NCBI GenBank assembly: GCA_965249225.1
Contig: CBDFLT010000009.1
Location: forward strand, 620,001-684,000
DNA from: CBDFLT01 sp965249225
GTDB lineage: Bacteria; Chloroflexota; Dehalococcoidia; Lucifugimonadales; G963668185
Direction of reading: 5' to 3'
Length of the DNA stretch: 64,000 nt
Positions 27,780-37,307 of the stretch are shown here, piece after piece. A program made the position numbers and the translations under genes. Position 1 is the first letter of the stretch; every line of letters starts with the position of its first letter. Below the pieces are notes generated by a model, which was not told the origin of the DNA, did no database searches, and worked only from the letters and a program-made list of their open reading frames with translations.

Positions 27780-28569
27780 TTCCGTGAATCTACTCTCCTA
27801 CCTGAGCCAGGATAATCGCCTTAATTGTCGCTTCTCAATTCCCCATCAGCTGTCCCATATGTGCTGACGATACACATAGTCGCGGGTGTTCTCCTGCTCG
27901 CAGAACAGGGCGTTGACCACGATGCCGGTGGCGTCATCGACGGCCAGCAGCAGCGCGAAGGGAGGACCATCGTCTCCAAGCCACCGGTGGTGGCTACCGT
28001 CCACCTGTACCAGCATGCCCTCGCGGGGCATCCGCTGCCGGCGGACACGGTGCCGGGGCGGCCGACGGCGGCGCGGGCTCTTCAAGCCGGCACCCGTCAG
28101 TATGCGCCGCAGCGTGGTTCGACCGATCTCTATGCCCTCGCGCTCCCTGAGCAGCTCGCTCAGGTGAGTGTGGTTGGCATCGGGGTAGCGGGTTTGAGCA
28201 AGTCGCAACACTTCGGACCTCAGCGGCTCCGGCGTTGCGTTGGTCGACCGTAGTCCACGGTTACCATGAGCGAGTGCGGCTGCGCCCTCCCTCCTATAGG
28301 CCGCCAGGATGCGCCTGGTGTGGCGTGCGCTCACTCCCATGAGGGTTGCCGCCTGGTCCAGGGTCATGTGCTCTGCCAGTAAGCTGTTGAGCACCTGAAG
28401 TCTTGCCTGCTCCTTCTGAGTCAACGTCAATGTCTCCATAGTCGGACATTTTCGCTGACCAGTTAGGGAGGACAGAATCGCTGAACATCAACAAGCCCGG
28501 CATGCCTTTAATGTACCATGGCCAGGCAACTGTTCAGGAGAATCCACTTTGAGCAAGGAGGAGTAAATC

Positions 28570-29046
28570 ATGTCATTTTTCAGAGCTGCAAACACTGGAC
28601 CGATGGTTCTGGGCCCAGGCGATAAATACACATTTCTCGCAACCACGGCAGAGACCGACGGGGCCTACTTCATGCTGGAAGGGATGGTGCCACCGGATGC
28701 TGGCCCACCTCCCCATATCCACCACGATCAGGCTGAGACCTTTTATATCGTCGAAGGGCAACTGGAAGTAATGATGGGCGGCGAAGTGCGCGAAGCAAAG
28801 GCCGGTGATTTTTTGCATGTCTCCAAGGGGACGCCTCATAGTTTCATAAATCGATCACAGACTCCTGCCAAGCTTATCGCGACCTTTGTGCCAGCCGGGA
28901 ACGCCGAACGGTTTTTTAGAGAGGCCATGGATGAAACGACGGACCGAAATGCTACCCCACCGTCGCTCGACGACGCAATGATTCAGCGCATGATCGCTGC
29001 GGCGGAGCGAAATGGCGTAGAGATTTTACCGCCGCCGGATGCCTAA
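28570..29046 (+). CDS. Cupin-domain protein
   Basis: A 158-residue single-cupin protein. Cupin motif 1 is PPPHIHHDQAETFYIVEGQLEV with the HxH...E metal ligands, and motif 2 is VSKGTPHSFINRS with the last histidine. The C-terminal 50 residues form a helical tail. AAGGAGGAG stands just before the ATG, so the start is secure. The substrate is unknown; small stand-alone cupins range from dioxygenases to isomerases. It lies immediately right of the ISNCY-like element and seems intact. Confidence 0.88.
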   Translation: MSFFRAANTGPMVLGPGDKYTFLATTAETDGAYFMLEGMVPPDAGPPPHIHHDQAETFYIVEGQLEVMMGGEVREAKAGDFLHVSKGTPHSFINRSQTPAKLIATFVPAGNAERFFREAMDETTDRNATPPSLDDAMIQRMIAAAERNGVEILPPPDA

Positions 29047-29736
29047 CGTGCAATGAGGGGTTACTCCCGTTATTTAAAGATGGATCACAGTGTGTTCTCA
29101 CCTTTTGGATACGCCACGATATGAGTCTAGCCAGCCTGCAGGATGTCACTAGGAAAGCTCAGTGAGAACGGGGAGGGCATAATTTTCCGCGTTCGTGGTG
29201 GAGTTGGAGTGGGGCCGAACTCCCTGTCCACCGCAGTAATCTGAGGCCGAGGGCAGCTAGGCAACAGAAGCGAGTCGATTCAGCCAGTCCTCGATGCCGA
29301 GTACTCTGATTCCGGAGGCCAATGGGGGTAAGAAATCGACGGCTTGAGCCCAGTCACCCCGACCACGTACGAAACAACTACAAGTCACACAGTACCTGTC
29401 GAGTGCCGAACATAAATTTTGACAGCAACCGAGCGAGAAAAGGGCCTCTCCGTATCTGGAGGGGCCTTTGATTTGTGCCGGGTGTCGATTTACAAGCCGG
29501 ACTGACCTGCCCCCCAAAAACTGGTTCAGGGCTAAACTGACCATTGCCACATTGGTTACCGGGTCCGACAGGAATGGGATAGGTTCACGGCTAAAGCTGT
29601 TGGACTGCTGATGGTGGGTTTGATAGCAGGGTGACGCCGCTAGAGGCCTAATGGCGCTTGCATCCAATCGAAACACTGAGGGCCTGGCGAGGCTGCGCCA
29701 CCCCACACGCCACCCGCGCCAGCGTATGACCGGACG
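29047..29736. other. Gap with tRNA-like fragment, terminator and repeat remnant
   Basis: 690 bp without a believable gene. It holds a piece at about 29341-29363 resembling the T-arm and acceptor 3' half of tRNA-Pro (GGCTTGAGCCCAGTCACCCC), a hairpin at 29442-29467 with T-rich flank, and an inverted member of the GGCAGGTCA repeat family at 29503-29540. Confidence 0.55.
29442..29467. terminator. Likely intrinsic terminator
   Basis: GGGCCTCTCC pairs with GGAGGGGCC around GTATCT, followed by TTTGATTTG on the + strand and preceded by an A-rich stretch, so it could work in either direction. It lies between the cupin gene and the convergent ABC-permease gene. Confidence 0.6.
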
Positions 29737-32700
29737 CTATTCGTAGCGCAGGGCCTCGGCGGGATATATGCGGGAGGCTTGCCGAGCAGGGAGGAAAGTC
29801 GCCAGCAGTGAGGCGGCGTAGGTGACCGCCAGAATGATGCCGATCTGGATCCAGGGAATGCTGAACCGTAAGGTGTCGATACCCTCATCCTCTTTGATGT
29901 CATTGTATGCCTGCCAGCCCAGGATGATGCCTAGGGTCGTTCCGATAAGGATGCCCAGCAGGGAGATGAAGGAGGACTCCAGGAGGAAGCTCAGCTGGAT
30001 CATACGACGGCGGTAGCCTATGGCCCTTAAGACGCCTATCTGCTGGCGTCGTTCCACCACCGCCCTGGTGGTTATCACGCCGAGCCCTGCGACGCCCACC
30101 AGCAGTCCCAGGGCCATGAATCCGATGAAAAGACGGAAGAAGGTCTTGGCCGCCGCCGCTTCCTTGTCCAGCTCCTCTTCAAGGACCTCGGTATCCATGC
30201 CGTGCTCCAGGAAGGATGCCTCCATGCGGCTGGCTACCTCTTTAGCGTCCACGCCATCGGCCACACTGAACCGGTAGTGGGTGATGGGCACCGGGAATGG
30301 AATCGCATCATCCAGGATAGACTTGGACACAATCATCGACCAGGGGTTCTCGTGAATCCGGTCCAGCACTCCGATAACCTTGAGCTGAACCACCGCGCCG
30401 GTACGTGGCTCTCGGACCTCCACGTCCACGGCGGACATCTTCTCGTCCTTATAAAAAGGCTTTTCCAGCCAGGAGTCTTGATGATCGGCGCCCTCGCTGC
30501 TAGAGACCATGTTGCCACCCACTACTGCCAGGCTTGGGTCACTCATCATGGCCTGCCACACCTGTTCACCCGTAGTCCCGTAGCCTTCGGCGATCAGCTT
30601 GAATTTGTAATCGGAGGCCTTCAGGAAGTCGTCGCTGGCCGCCCGCACACCCGTCTCCTCCCACTTCTGGCTTTTCCCCTCTAGCTGGCGCGCCTGCACT
30701 GCTACCCAGGTGTAGCCGCCGATGGCTTCGAAGTCGTCTATCCGCAGGTCAGGCTCCTCATTAATGTTGCGCCGAATATCCTCGATGGGGGTCTTGGAGT
30801 TCACGCGTGCTTCGATGTCCCATCCTCCCGTGACGGTCTCCGCATCGGCGAACTGGGTGCCGAAAATCTCGGAGAGGATGGAAATCACCATGAGGGCGAA
30901 GATGACCAGGGAGAACATGGCCAGTGTCAGGCCGGTGCGGAATTTGTTGCTCATGGGATAGGCCACCGCTGTTACCAGCACTGGGCGGAGCTGGCCGAAA
31001 CGCGCCGTCGCGAAGGTCAAAGCCCTGACAAGCAGGTCGGCGTTGTACATCACCGTCCACACCGCCGCCGACACCATGAATATCCCGGAGACGAACATCA
31101 TGTCGAAGTCTCCCTCGAGGTCTTTGATGACATCCGGAAAGGCGTTCGAGGGCAGTGTCCAGAAGACGAGCATCACCACTCCGAGGAAGGTGTAGGCCAA
31201 TCGGTCGATGACGTCGGGGCCGCCTTCGATTCCTCCCACCACGAACGGCGCCGCCATGGATGCCCCTACGACTACCGAGACTACCGCTATTATGATGGTC
31301 AGCACACTGGTTTCGACGATTCCGATAGCCAGCAGCGCGGTCCCACCCACCAGTATCAGCAAGCCGAATGCCTCGGGCGGCATTCGGCGGGGTACCGCTA
31401 GGACCCGCAGCATCAGCCCGAGCCCCAGGATCATCAGAGAGACTCCAGCGGTGAACACCGACAGCCGCTCCAATCCCGAGATGCCCCACCAGGTCACCAG
31501 AGCACCCAGGAGCAGAAGGAGCCATCCACGAAGAACATACGGCCAGGAGAACCGGACCAGGGCAACGGCAATACCCAAACCCCAGACCGGCGGCATGGCC
31601 CACAGAGCCGCGAGGCCAAGGTTTAGCAGGACGCTCCTGGTCCTTATTCTCCGCAAGGACTTGATCGCCAGCCACAGGAAGACGAAGGGTCTCACCAGGG
31701 CTCTCCCCACCAGGAGCAGGCGTTGCGAGAAGGGCGCTTCGTCTCTTAGCACAATGGCCTCAGGCAGGCCGCGAACCGCGGTGACGATGTTGAGGCGGCT
31801 GACCCGGTAGGAGGACACGGCTACCGTGGCGAAGGTAATGATCATCCCCACGCAGTAGGATACGATGACGGTGCGGGGCTCAAAGTGGACGGTCATCTGG
31901 GAATCTTCTTCGAAGCTGGCGATCAGCCGGTTTATTATCACAATCATACCGGCGCTTATCGCCAGTCCCATCACCACCCCCACGGCAGCGGACACCACGG
32001 AGTAGGCTGTACCCTCAAAGGTAAACATCTGTACCAGGTGCCGTCGTTTGGCCCCCACCGCCCGAGCCATGCCCATCTCCGACCTTCGGGCCGACGCCAA
32101 CATGACGAATATGAGGAAGATAAGCAGAATCCCCACCGATATGGAGAACAGGCTGAAAACCATGAAGAACGTTGCCACTCCGCTCCCGACATCATCCGCG
32201 AGGTCCAGGCCGCGACGCTTGACCTCTATCACGCGGAACTCCACCAGGTCGTCGAACAGCGTTCTCGCCTCCCGGTCCACCTCTTTGAGCTCATTCTTCT
32301 CCAGCACATCGAAGACCACGTCGACGATATCGTCGTCAGCCAGCAGGCTTATGAGGTCGTCTGACAGCCCAGCACGCTGTAGCTCATTGCGCAGTTGGGA
32401 GACGTCCTTCTGCATATGCTCGGCCAGAGATTCCTCCCGTTTCTCTAGCACCTTGAGGACCTCTTCCTGGTTAAGTAGTCCCTTGAGCTGGGTGGCAACC
32501 CCCCTGTCGGTGTAGAGGACTCTCAGCCTGCGTGCGACCTGTTTGCTTAGCTCCGCCCCTTCACGGACGTCTCCCTGGTTTGACACGACGATGCTGTTGA
32601 TCTCGCCGACTCTCCCAAAAACCTTCTGTGCGCGTACTAGCGGCAAGATCAGCGTGGAGTCACGCCCAGCCAATCCACCCCGCTCGACCACGCCCTTGAC

Positions 32701-33357
32701 CTTGAAGGTTGGAATCCCGCCGTCGATAAACAGCCGCAGCTCGTCGCCCGCCACAGCCTCCAGCTCATCGGCAGCCTTGTCGTTGATGTAGGCCTCGTCG
32801 TCCCGGAGGGCATCGAGGCGCACATCCTCACCCGAGGTCAGCGTGAACGTCCCAAACCCCTCAAGAAGATCAGGGGCGACGCCGGCCACCCTCATGGAAC
32901 CCTCGCTCTGGGAGGTCCTGAGATTCACGGCCGGGACCGATTCTCCGATCTGGGGCATCAGGCCGTCAATCTCTTCAAAGTCAGCCAGTTCGGCCCTTAG
33001 CTCCTCGAACCGCCGGTAGGGGACGTAGGGGGTGCTGCCGAAGCTGTCGTCGGCCTCGGCTCGGGCGGGAATAATGACCTCGTCTATGGTTTTGAGCTCC
33101 TCCAACACCTGGCTCCGAATGGAGAAGCTGATAGTATCGCCTGTGCCAAAGGCGGCAGAGATGATCACTGTGCTCAGCATCACGCCAACGATGATGAGCA
33201 CGGTCTGGCCCAGTCTGCGAGGTATGGGGCGCAGACCCATCTTCAGCATGATGCGGTTACGCCAGGCCAGCGTGATGAGCACGGCCATCGCGGCCAGGAA
33301 AATGGCCAGGACGACCATCATGAGCACGTTCATGGAGAGTCCAAAGATCTCTTCCAT
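29737..33357 (-). CDS. ABC transporter permease with FtsX-type domains
   Basis: A 1206-residue inner-membrane protein. One N-terminal helix is followed by a short segment and a second helix, then a periplasmic MacB-core-like domain (about residues 75-350). Next come a three-helix FtsX domain (380-520, LASARRSEMGMARAVGAKRRHLVQMF), a central block of additional helices (about 570-780), a second extracytoplasmic domain and a final FtsX domain (1060-1200, VVERRQQIGVLRAIGYRRRMIQ). This double-FtsX layout is that of lipoprotein-release or macrolide-exporter-like permeases. Its start overlaps the stop of the ATPase gene by one base (TAATG). The transported substrate is not evident. Confidence 0.9.
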   Translation of the reverse strand: MEEIFGLSMNVLMMVVLAIFLAAMAVLITLAWRNRIMLKMGLRPIPRRLGQTVLIIVGVMLSTVIISAAFGTGDTISFSIRSQVLEELKTIDEVIIPARAEADDSFGSTPYVPYRRFEELRAELADFEEIDGLMPQIGESVPAVNLRTSQSEGSMRVAGVAPDLLEGFGTFTLTSGEDVRLDALRDDEAYINDKAADELEAVAGDELRLFIDGGIPTFKVKGVVERGGLAGRDSTLILPLVRAQKVFGRVGEINSIVVSNQGDVREGAELSKQVARRLRVLYTDRGVATQLKGLLNQEEVLKVLEKREESLAEHMQKDVSQLRNELQRAGLSDDLISLLADDDIVDVVFDVLEKNELKEVDREARTLFDDLVEFRVIEVKRRGLDLADDVGSGVATFFMVFSLFSISVGILLIFLIFVMLASARRSEMGMARAVGAKRRHLVQMFTFEGTAYSVVSAAVGVVMGLAISAGMIVIINRLIASFEEDSQMTVHFEPRTVIVSYCVGMIITFATVAVSSYRVSRLNIVTAVRGLPEAIVLRDEAPFSQRLLLVGRALVRPFVFLWLAIKSLRRIRTRSVLLNLGLAALWAMPPVWGLGIAVALVRFSWPYVLRGWLLLLLGALVTWWGISGLERLSVFTAGVSLMILGLGLMLRVLAVPRRMPPEAFGLLILVGGTALLAIGIVETSVLTIIIAVVSVVVGASMAAPFVVGGIEGGPDVIDRLAYTFLGVVMLVFWTLPSNAFPDVIKDLEGDFDMMFVSGIFMVSAAVWTVMYNADLLVRALTFATARFGQLRPVLVTAVAYPMSNKFRTGLTLAMFSLVIFALMVISILSEIFGTQFADAETVTGGWDIEARVNSKTPIEDIRRNINEEPDLRIDDFEAIGGYTWVAVQARQLEGKSQKWEETGVRAASDDFLKASDYKFKLIAEGYGTTGEQVWQAMMSDPSLAVVGGNMVSSSEGADHQDSWLEKPFYKDEKMSAVDVEVREPRTGAVVQLKVIGVLDRIHENPWSMIVSKSILDDAIPFPVPITHYRFSVADGVDAKEVASRMEASFLEHGMDTEVLEEELDKEAAAAKTFFRLFIGFMALGLLVGVAGLGVITTRAVVERRQQIGVLRAIGYRRRMIQLSFLLESSFISLLGILIGTTLGIILGWQAYNDIKEDEGIDTLRFSIPWIQIGIILAVTYAASLLATFLPARQASRIYPAEALRYE

Positions 33358-34091
33358 TACTCACCCATCCCCTGACGTTTCTCGCTGTTCCCGGGAGCGC
33401 CGGGGTCGTGGCCATCGTCAACGATCTGGCCATCCCGCATGCGCACTATGCGGTGGGCACGCTGTCCTATCTCCAGAGCGTGGGTCACCAGGACAAATGT
33501 CTGGCCGTGGGCGCGATTGAGCTCGCACATCAGGTCGATGATATCGCCTGCGGTCTCACTATCCAGGTCGCCGGTAGGTTCATCGGCCCACACGATGGCC
33601 GGCTGGTTCACCAGAGACCGGGCGATGGTGACCCTCTGACGCTCGCCTCCTGAGAGCTGTGCGGGAATGTGGCGTGCCCTGTCTGTAAGTCCCACCACCT
33701 CCAGCATCTCCATTGCCCTTCTGCGGGCCTCCGCGGCGCCTACCCCTGAGATCAGCAGCGGCATCTCCACGTTCTCCACGGCGTTGAGGACCGGGAGCAG
33801 ATTGTATAGCTGGAATACGAAACCCATACGCTGAGCTCGGTAATCGCTTCGCTCGTCGTCAGGCAGCTCGTGCAGCACCACACCGTCGATCAGGACATTG
33901 CCCGAGTCAAGATCATCCAGGCCGGAGAGGCAGTTGAGCAGAGTCGTCTTGCCACAGCCGCTGGGGCCCATTATGGCCACCATCTCGCCACGCGCGACGT
34001 TGAGCTCCACCCCGCGCAGGGCGTGCACCTTCACCGTACCCGTGTCGTAGGTCTTGTGAATGCCCCCTGCGGCGACGATCAAGTCATCCAT
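33357..34091 (-). CDS. ABC transporter ATP-binding protein, LolD/MacB type
   Basis: A 244-residue ATPase with Walker A GPSGCGKTTLLNCLSGLD, Q-loop VFQLYNLLPVLNAVENVEMP, signature LSGGERQRVTIARSL, Walker B IVWADEPTGDLD and H-loop FVLVTHALE. The Q-loop and short length are typical of the LolD/MacB/FtsE group that works with FtsX-type permeases. It is translationally coupled to the permease gene, so the two form one transporter. The 475-bp region upstream contains no gene and presumably holds the promoter. Confidence 0.95.
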   Translation of the reverse strand: MDDLIVAAGGIHKTYDTGTVKVHALRGVELNVARGEMVAIMGPSGCGKTTLLNCLSGLDDLDSGNVLIDGVVLHELPDDERSDYRAQRMGFVFQLYNLLPVLNAVENVEMPLLISGVGAAEARRRAMEMLEVVGLTDRARHIPAQLSGGERQRVTIARSLVNQPAIVWADEPTGDLDSETAGDIIDLMCELNRAHGQTFVLVTHALEIGQRAHRIVRMRDGQIVDDGHDPGAPGNSEKRQGMGE

Positions 34092-34565
34092 TTCGCAATC
34101 TCCCGTGTTGGACGGTCACAAACAGGCGGGCCCGACCGGCCTCGAAACCGCCAGGACGTAACGGAACGCTCCGCACTATTTGTCGGGTTGAGTCCTTCCA
34201 ATTATCGTACTCAGAGCTTGTTAGCTGCATAGAGCTTAGACTGTTCCCCTCCGGTTGAAATGAGCCCCAAGGCCTATTGTCGATAGGCAAAACGGCCCAA
34301 GCCGGGATTCCCTGTTAAATTAAGCCTTCCGATCCTGCGCTGCAGGTATTGCCCGGCTTAACCCCCTAACCCGTCCAATCCCGGCTACTGGCCTAGAAAT
34401 AATGCAGCCATTGCTTAGCTTGTGATTCCCGCACGTCCCCCATGCGAGTACTATGGCCCAAAGCGGGCAGTAGGGCCTGATGCGTTTCAATCACATTGTG
34501 CACGGGCAGCCCTGCGAGTTCATGACTGCAGACTTGACCTGCCCACGAAAAGGCGGGATGGCTGC
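34092..34565. other. Gap without a recognisable gene
   Basis: 474 bp between the ABC operon and the M24 gene, both on the - strand. No open frame shows family motifs. A fragment TTGACCTGCCCACGAAAA near 34535 resembles an inverted GGCAGGTCA repeat end. Promoters for the ABC operon are expected here, but I cannot point to clear boxes. Confidence 0.5.
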
Positions 34566-35726
34566 TTATTTAACGAATAGCTTCCTCTCGAAGTCGGAGG
34601 TCAGGGACTCACACCCGTTTCCCGTCACGTGAATCGTCTCGCTGACTCCGATCGCCCCCAACCCCGGTATTTTGACGAGTGGGATGACGTGGAAAGTCAT
34701 GTCAGCCTGCAGGGGTCGATGCTCACCGTCCTTCATGCTGATGATATGTCCCTCCCCCCAGTCGGGAGCGAAGGCTACACCTATCGAGTAGGCCGACCGG
34801 TGTTCCAATGTTACCCCGAGGTCGGAGTCCGCTATGATTCGGGCCATAAACTGGTGTGCGTCGTGGGCGGTTACCCCTGGTTTTATGAAGTCCATCGTCT
34901 GCTGAAGCGCGGCGGCCATAACCTCGGTTCCCTTGAGCATCTTCTCCGGAGGGTCTCCCATGTAAACGTTTCTCATCAAAGCGGCATGGTACCGGTTGAC
35001 GCACCCCGAGAGCTCCAGGAAAACCGTGCTATCTCTCTCGATCTCCTGGCGGTACCAGGTGGCATGGGCGACGGCGGACCTGGGCCCTGATGTTATGAAC
35101 TGGGGCAGGCCGGTGTACTCGCTGCCAGCCTTGATCTGGGCGTCGTGGACCGCGGCGGCGACGTCGTTCTCGCCGATACCCACCTTACAGGCGTCGATGC
35201 CGGCCCTCATTCCGGCCTGAGCGGCCGCGGCGGCCTGCCTGATGTACTCCAGCTCAGCGGGGGACTTGATCATCCTGCCCTCTTCGACCAGGCCGGAGCA
35301 GTCCACGAACGTAGCGGAGGGTAGTATTGAGGAGAGGCGGTTGAAGTCGTCGATGGTGATAAACCACGACCGATTCTCGATCCCGATGCGTTTGGATGTC
35401 ATGCCGAGGTCCGCTAAGACGTCCCGGGTCGCGGCGATCCAGTCGTCCGAGTCCCCGTAGGGCCTGTTCTCCTCGACCCAGGAGAGATACTCGACGTTGC
35501 TGGCCTCTGAAAGGCGGGTGATGAAAACAGGATCCTTGTCCAGGGGAACGATCAGGGTCTGGTACCAGTAGTAGCCCGGAGTCTGGTATCCGGTCATGTA
35601 GTAGAGGTTTTCGGGGGTGTGGATGAGCATAACGTCCACGCCCTTCTGCTGCATGCGGCCTCTTAGGGCGTCGAGACGGTGCTGGTACTCGTCGAGAGAG
35701 AAGTACTGCCATGTGGGTGTCTTCAT
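34566..35726 (-). CDS. M24-family (creatinase-like) hydrolase
   Basis: A 386-residue pita-bread-fold protein with an N-terminal creatinase domain (residues 10-145) and a C-terminal M24 domain. The metal ligands of aminopeptidases in this family are largely replaced: the usual DxG...D stretch reads FLELSGCVNRYHAALMR, and the usual E near the end of the fold reads FHVIPL, while a late GVSETIHVTGNG is kept. This pattern fits metal-independent members such as creatinase or ectoine-hydrolase-like enzymes rather than a prolidase. It lies 45 bp downstream of a Rieske oxygenase gene on the same strand, so both may act on one amine-type substrate. Confidence 0.82.
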   Translation of the reverse strand: MKTPTWQYFSLDEYQHRLDALRGRMQQKGVDVMLIHTPENLYYMTGYQTPGYYWYQTLIVPLDKDPVFITRLSEASNVEYLSWVEENRPYGDSDDWIAATRDVLADLGMTSKRIGIENRSWFITIDDFNRLSSILPSATFVDCSGLVEEGRMIKSPAELEYIRQAAAAAQAGMRAGIDACKVGIGENDVAAAVHDAQIKAGSEYTGLPQFITSGPRSAVAHATWYRQEIERDSTVFLELSGCVNRYHAALMRNVYMGDPPEKMLKGTEVMAAALQQTMDFIKPGVTAHDAHQFMARIIADSDLGVTLEHRSAYSIGVAFAPDWGEGHIISMKDGEHRPLQADMTFHVIPLVKIPGLGAIGVSETIHVTGNGCESLTSDFERKLFVK

Positions 35727-35771
35727 TGATTCCTCCCGAGATGAATAGATGAAGGCCGGTCGTGGCAGGGG

Positions 35772-37043
35772 CTAGCCGGACTGAACGGCCGAAGGCTTCG
35801 TTTCCGATGCCAGAGTTTGTCCTCCCACCTGGCCTAAATACCAGCGAATGAAGGAAACGGTCCACGATTCGACATCCGCGAAAGGACCGGGCCGGTAGCG
35901 GCTGGAGCTTATCCCGACCTGCTGGCGTTCGCAGATATCCCAGTCTTGTGGGCCTCCTATTTTCCACATCTTCGTCACTTTTTCAACATCGTAATCGACG
36001 CCCTCGACCGCGTCTCCACGGACCAGCCACTGCTGCTGCAGCCTGGTTACCGTCGGCGTCACCGGCGTAATGCACATCAAAAAGCCGTGGTCTACACTGA
36101 GCTCGATGCTAAATGTGGGAAGGGCGGATACGCTCAGGTAGCCGACGCCTTCCGGACCCTCGAATTGGCCCATCGGCGGCGCCACCAACTTGCCGTCCAA
36201 GGTGAAGCTATCGTGGTCGGCCGCGAGGGGCGCGCGAGACGCCTGGTACCAGGCCTCTATCCCCTCTCTAGGATAGTCCCCAAAGGGAAGCCCCATTTCC
36301 TTCCATCGAGGCTCTGCCATCTTAATAAGCCGTTGTTCTTCCACGGCAAGCCTCTTGGAGCCGACGCCCGCCGCCCAGGGCGAAGCAACGCAGAAGTCGG
36401 GGTGCGATGGGCCACAGTGGTAACACTCGCGATAGTTCTCGGCGAGGATTTTCCAGTTGGCCTGGATGTCGAGGTACTCGGTGTGGCATACCTTTGCATT
36501 GGTGATGTCGTGAGGCTCTAAGTACGCCCCCAGGAGACTTCTCACGGGGTCGAAACTGACGGGCTCGTCGGACAGGCTGATGAAAATGAACCCCTCCAAG
36601 ACCTCCACAGGCGCCCGGTGGAGCCCGAACCGCGACTTGTCGAAGTCCTCGGGAAAGAGCCGTGCATGTTTGAGCGTTCCGTCCCGCTTGTAGACCCAGG
36701 CGTGGTAGGGGCATACCAGATTCCCCATATGGCCCGTCTCTTCCCAGCAGATCTGTGAACCCCGATGGCGGCAGACGTTGTACAGGGCGCGCACCTGGTG
36801 GTCATCGCCCCGCATGATGATCAGCGACTCGTTCTGGACGTTCCGGAGGAAGTAGTCACCCGGGTTCGGTATCTGGCTGACGTGCCCGGCGTAGAGCCAG
36901 TATTTTCGGAAGATCTTCTCCTCCTCAAGCTCGAACACGGCCGGATCGGTGTAGAATGACCGCTCCAGGGACCCCTCCGGTCGGTGGTTTTCGATCATCT
37001 GGCGGACCCTGCCGTTGGCTTGACCGTTATTACGTCTTACCAC
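35772..37043 (-). CDS. Rieske-type ring-hydroxylating/N-demethylating oxygenase, paralog 1
   Basis: A 423-residue oxygenase alpha subunit. The Rieske [2Fe-2S] motif is CRHRGSQICWEETGHMGNLV followed by CPYHAW (C-x-H...C-x-x-H). The mononuclear iron site is in NYRECYHCGPSHPDF, with the third ligand expected further on. The GTG start has GAGGAG upstream. It is a close relative of the gene at 37308-38597; most differences are in the C-terminal substrate half. Such oxygenases act on aromatic or quaternary-amine substrates; the M24 creatinase-like neighbour favours an amine, but this is inference. No reductase gene is adjacent. Confidence 0.9.
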   Translation of the reverse strand: MVRRNNGQANGRVRQMIENHRPEGSLERSFYTDPAVFELEEEKIFRKYWLYAGHVSQIPNPGDYFLRNVQNESLIIMRGDDHQVRALYNVCRHRGSQICWEETGHMGNLVCPYHAWVYKRDGTLKHARLFPEDFDKSRFGLHRAPVEVLEGFIFISLSDEPVSFDPVRSLLGAYLEPHDITNAKVCHTEYLDIQANWKILAENYRECYHCGPSHPDFCVASPWAAGVGSKRLAVEEQRLIKMAEPRWKEMGLPFGDYPREGIEAWYQASRAPLAADHDSFTLDGKLVAPPMGQFEGPEGVGYLSVSALPTFSIELSVDHGFLMCITPVTPTVTRLQQQWLVRGDAVEGVDYDVEKVTKMWKIGGPQDWDICERQQVGISSSRYRPGPFADVESWTVSFIRWYLGQVGGQTLASETKPSAVQSG

Positions 37044-37236
37044 CTGACCCTCCTCAACAAATTAAGGTTAGGATGTCCACAACCCGGCACCAAGCGGGGA
37101 AAGCCCCCCGCTAGTATATAACACTCACTGCGAGGCAAAAACGACGTCACGATGAGAATGGGGTTGAGTGTTTTCTACTTCAGTAAGTTCTTGGCCTAAG
37201 TCCGAGGTGAGGCCTCGTACTCCACTGTATAACAAA

Positions 37237-37260
37237 CAGGCCCCTGAATTCAGGGGCCTG
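37237..37260. terminator. Palindromic terminator between the two Rieske genes
   Basis: A perfect 24-bp palindrome (CAGGCCCCTGAA and its complement) followed by TTCCTTT on the + strand and preceded by AACAAA. It lies 48 nt after the stop of paralog 2 and could end its transcript. Confidence 0.7.
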
Positions 37261-37307
37261 TTCCTTTGGCTCTCTCAGTTGATGGGGCTGGTCCCCGTGA
37301 GGGAGTC

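Larger units (their letters stand above)
26336..27876 (-). mobile_element. IS3-family insertion sequence, copy 2 (nested)
   Basis: Same ends and length (1541 bp) as copy 1, nearly identical throughout (one visible difference near the right end, GGATAATC against GGACAATC). It is flanked by TAGTCGCGG on both sides (26327-26335 and 27877-27885), a 9-bp target duplication, long for the IS3 family, where 3-5 bp is usual. It sits inside the transposase gene of the ISNCY-like element. Confidence 0.95.
25390..28439 (-). pseudogene. ISNCY-type transposase, split by IS3 copy 2
   Basis: The N-terminal piece (27868-28439) holds an HTH (LDQAATLMGVSARHTRRILAAYRREG) and the first catalytic D in MLVQVDGSHHRWLG. 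The rest (25390-26335) has YTDRHSVFKN (second D) and KGRVERTAGTFQDRLV (E), then a C-terminal HTH-like region (RGVARELGIHRDTAKKYM). Joining the parts across the 9-bp duplication restores an uninterrupted frame (ENTRDY then FLLMRGLIQRYG). The gene is thus inactivated only by the IS insertion. Confidence 0.92.
25316..28460 (-). mobile_element. ISNCY/IS1202-like element, interrupted by IS3 copy 2
   Basis: Ends are inverted copies of GGTCAGCGAAAATGTCCG (left at 25316, right ending 28460); a second, slightly diverged copy of the end (GGCCAGCGAAAATGTCAC) lies at 25340 inside the left end. Removing the 1541-bp IS3 copy and one 9-bp duplication leaves about 1.6 kb with a single transposase gene. I see no clear target duplication outside the ends. 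Confidence 0.85.
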
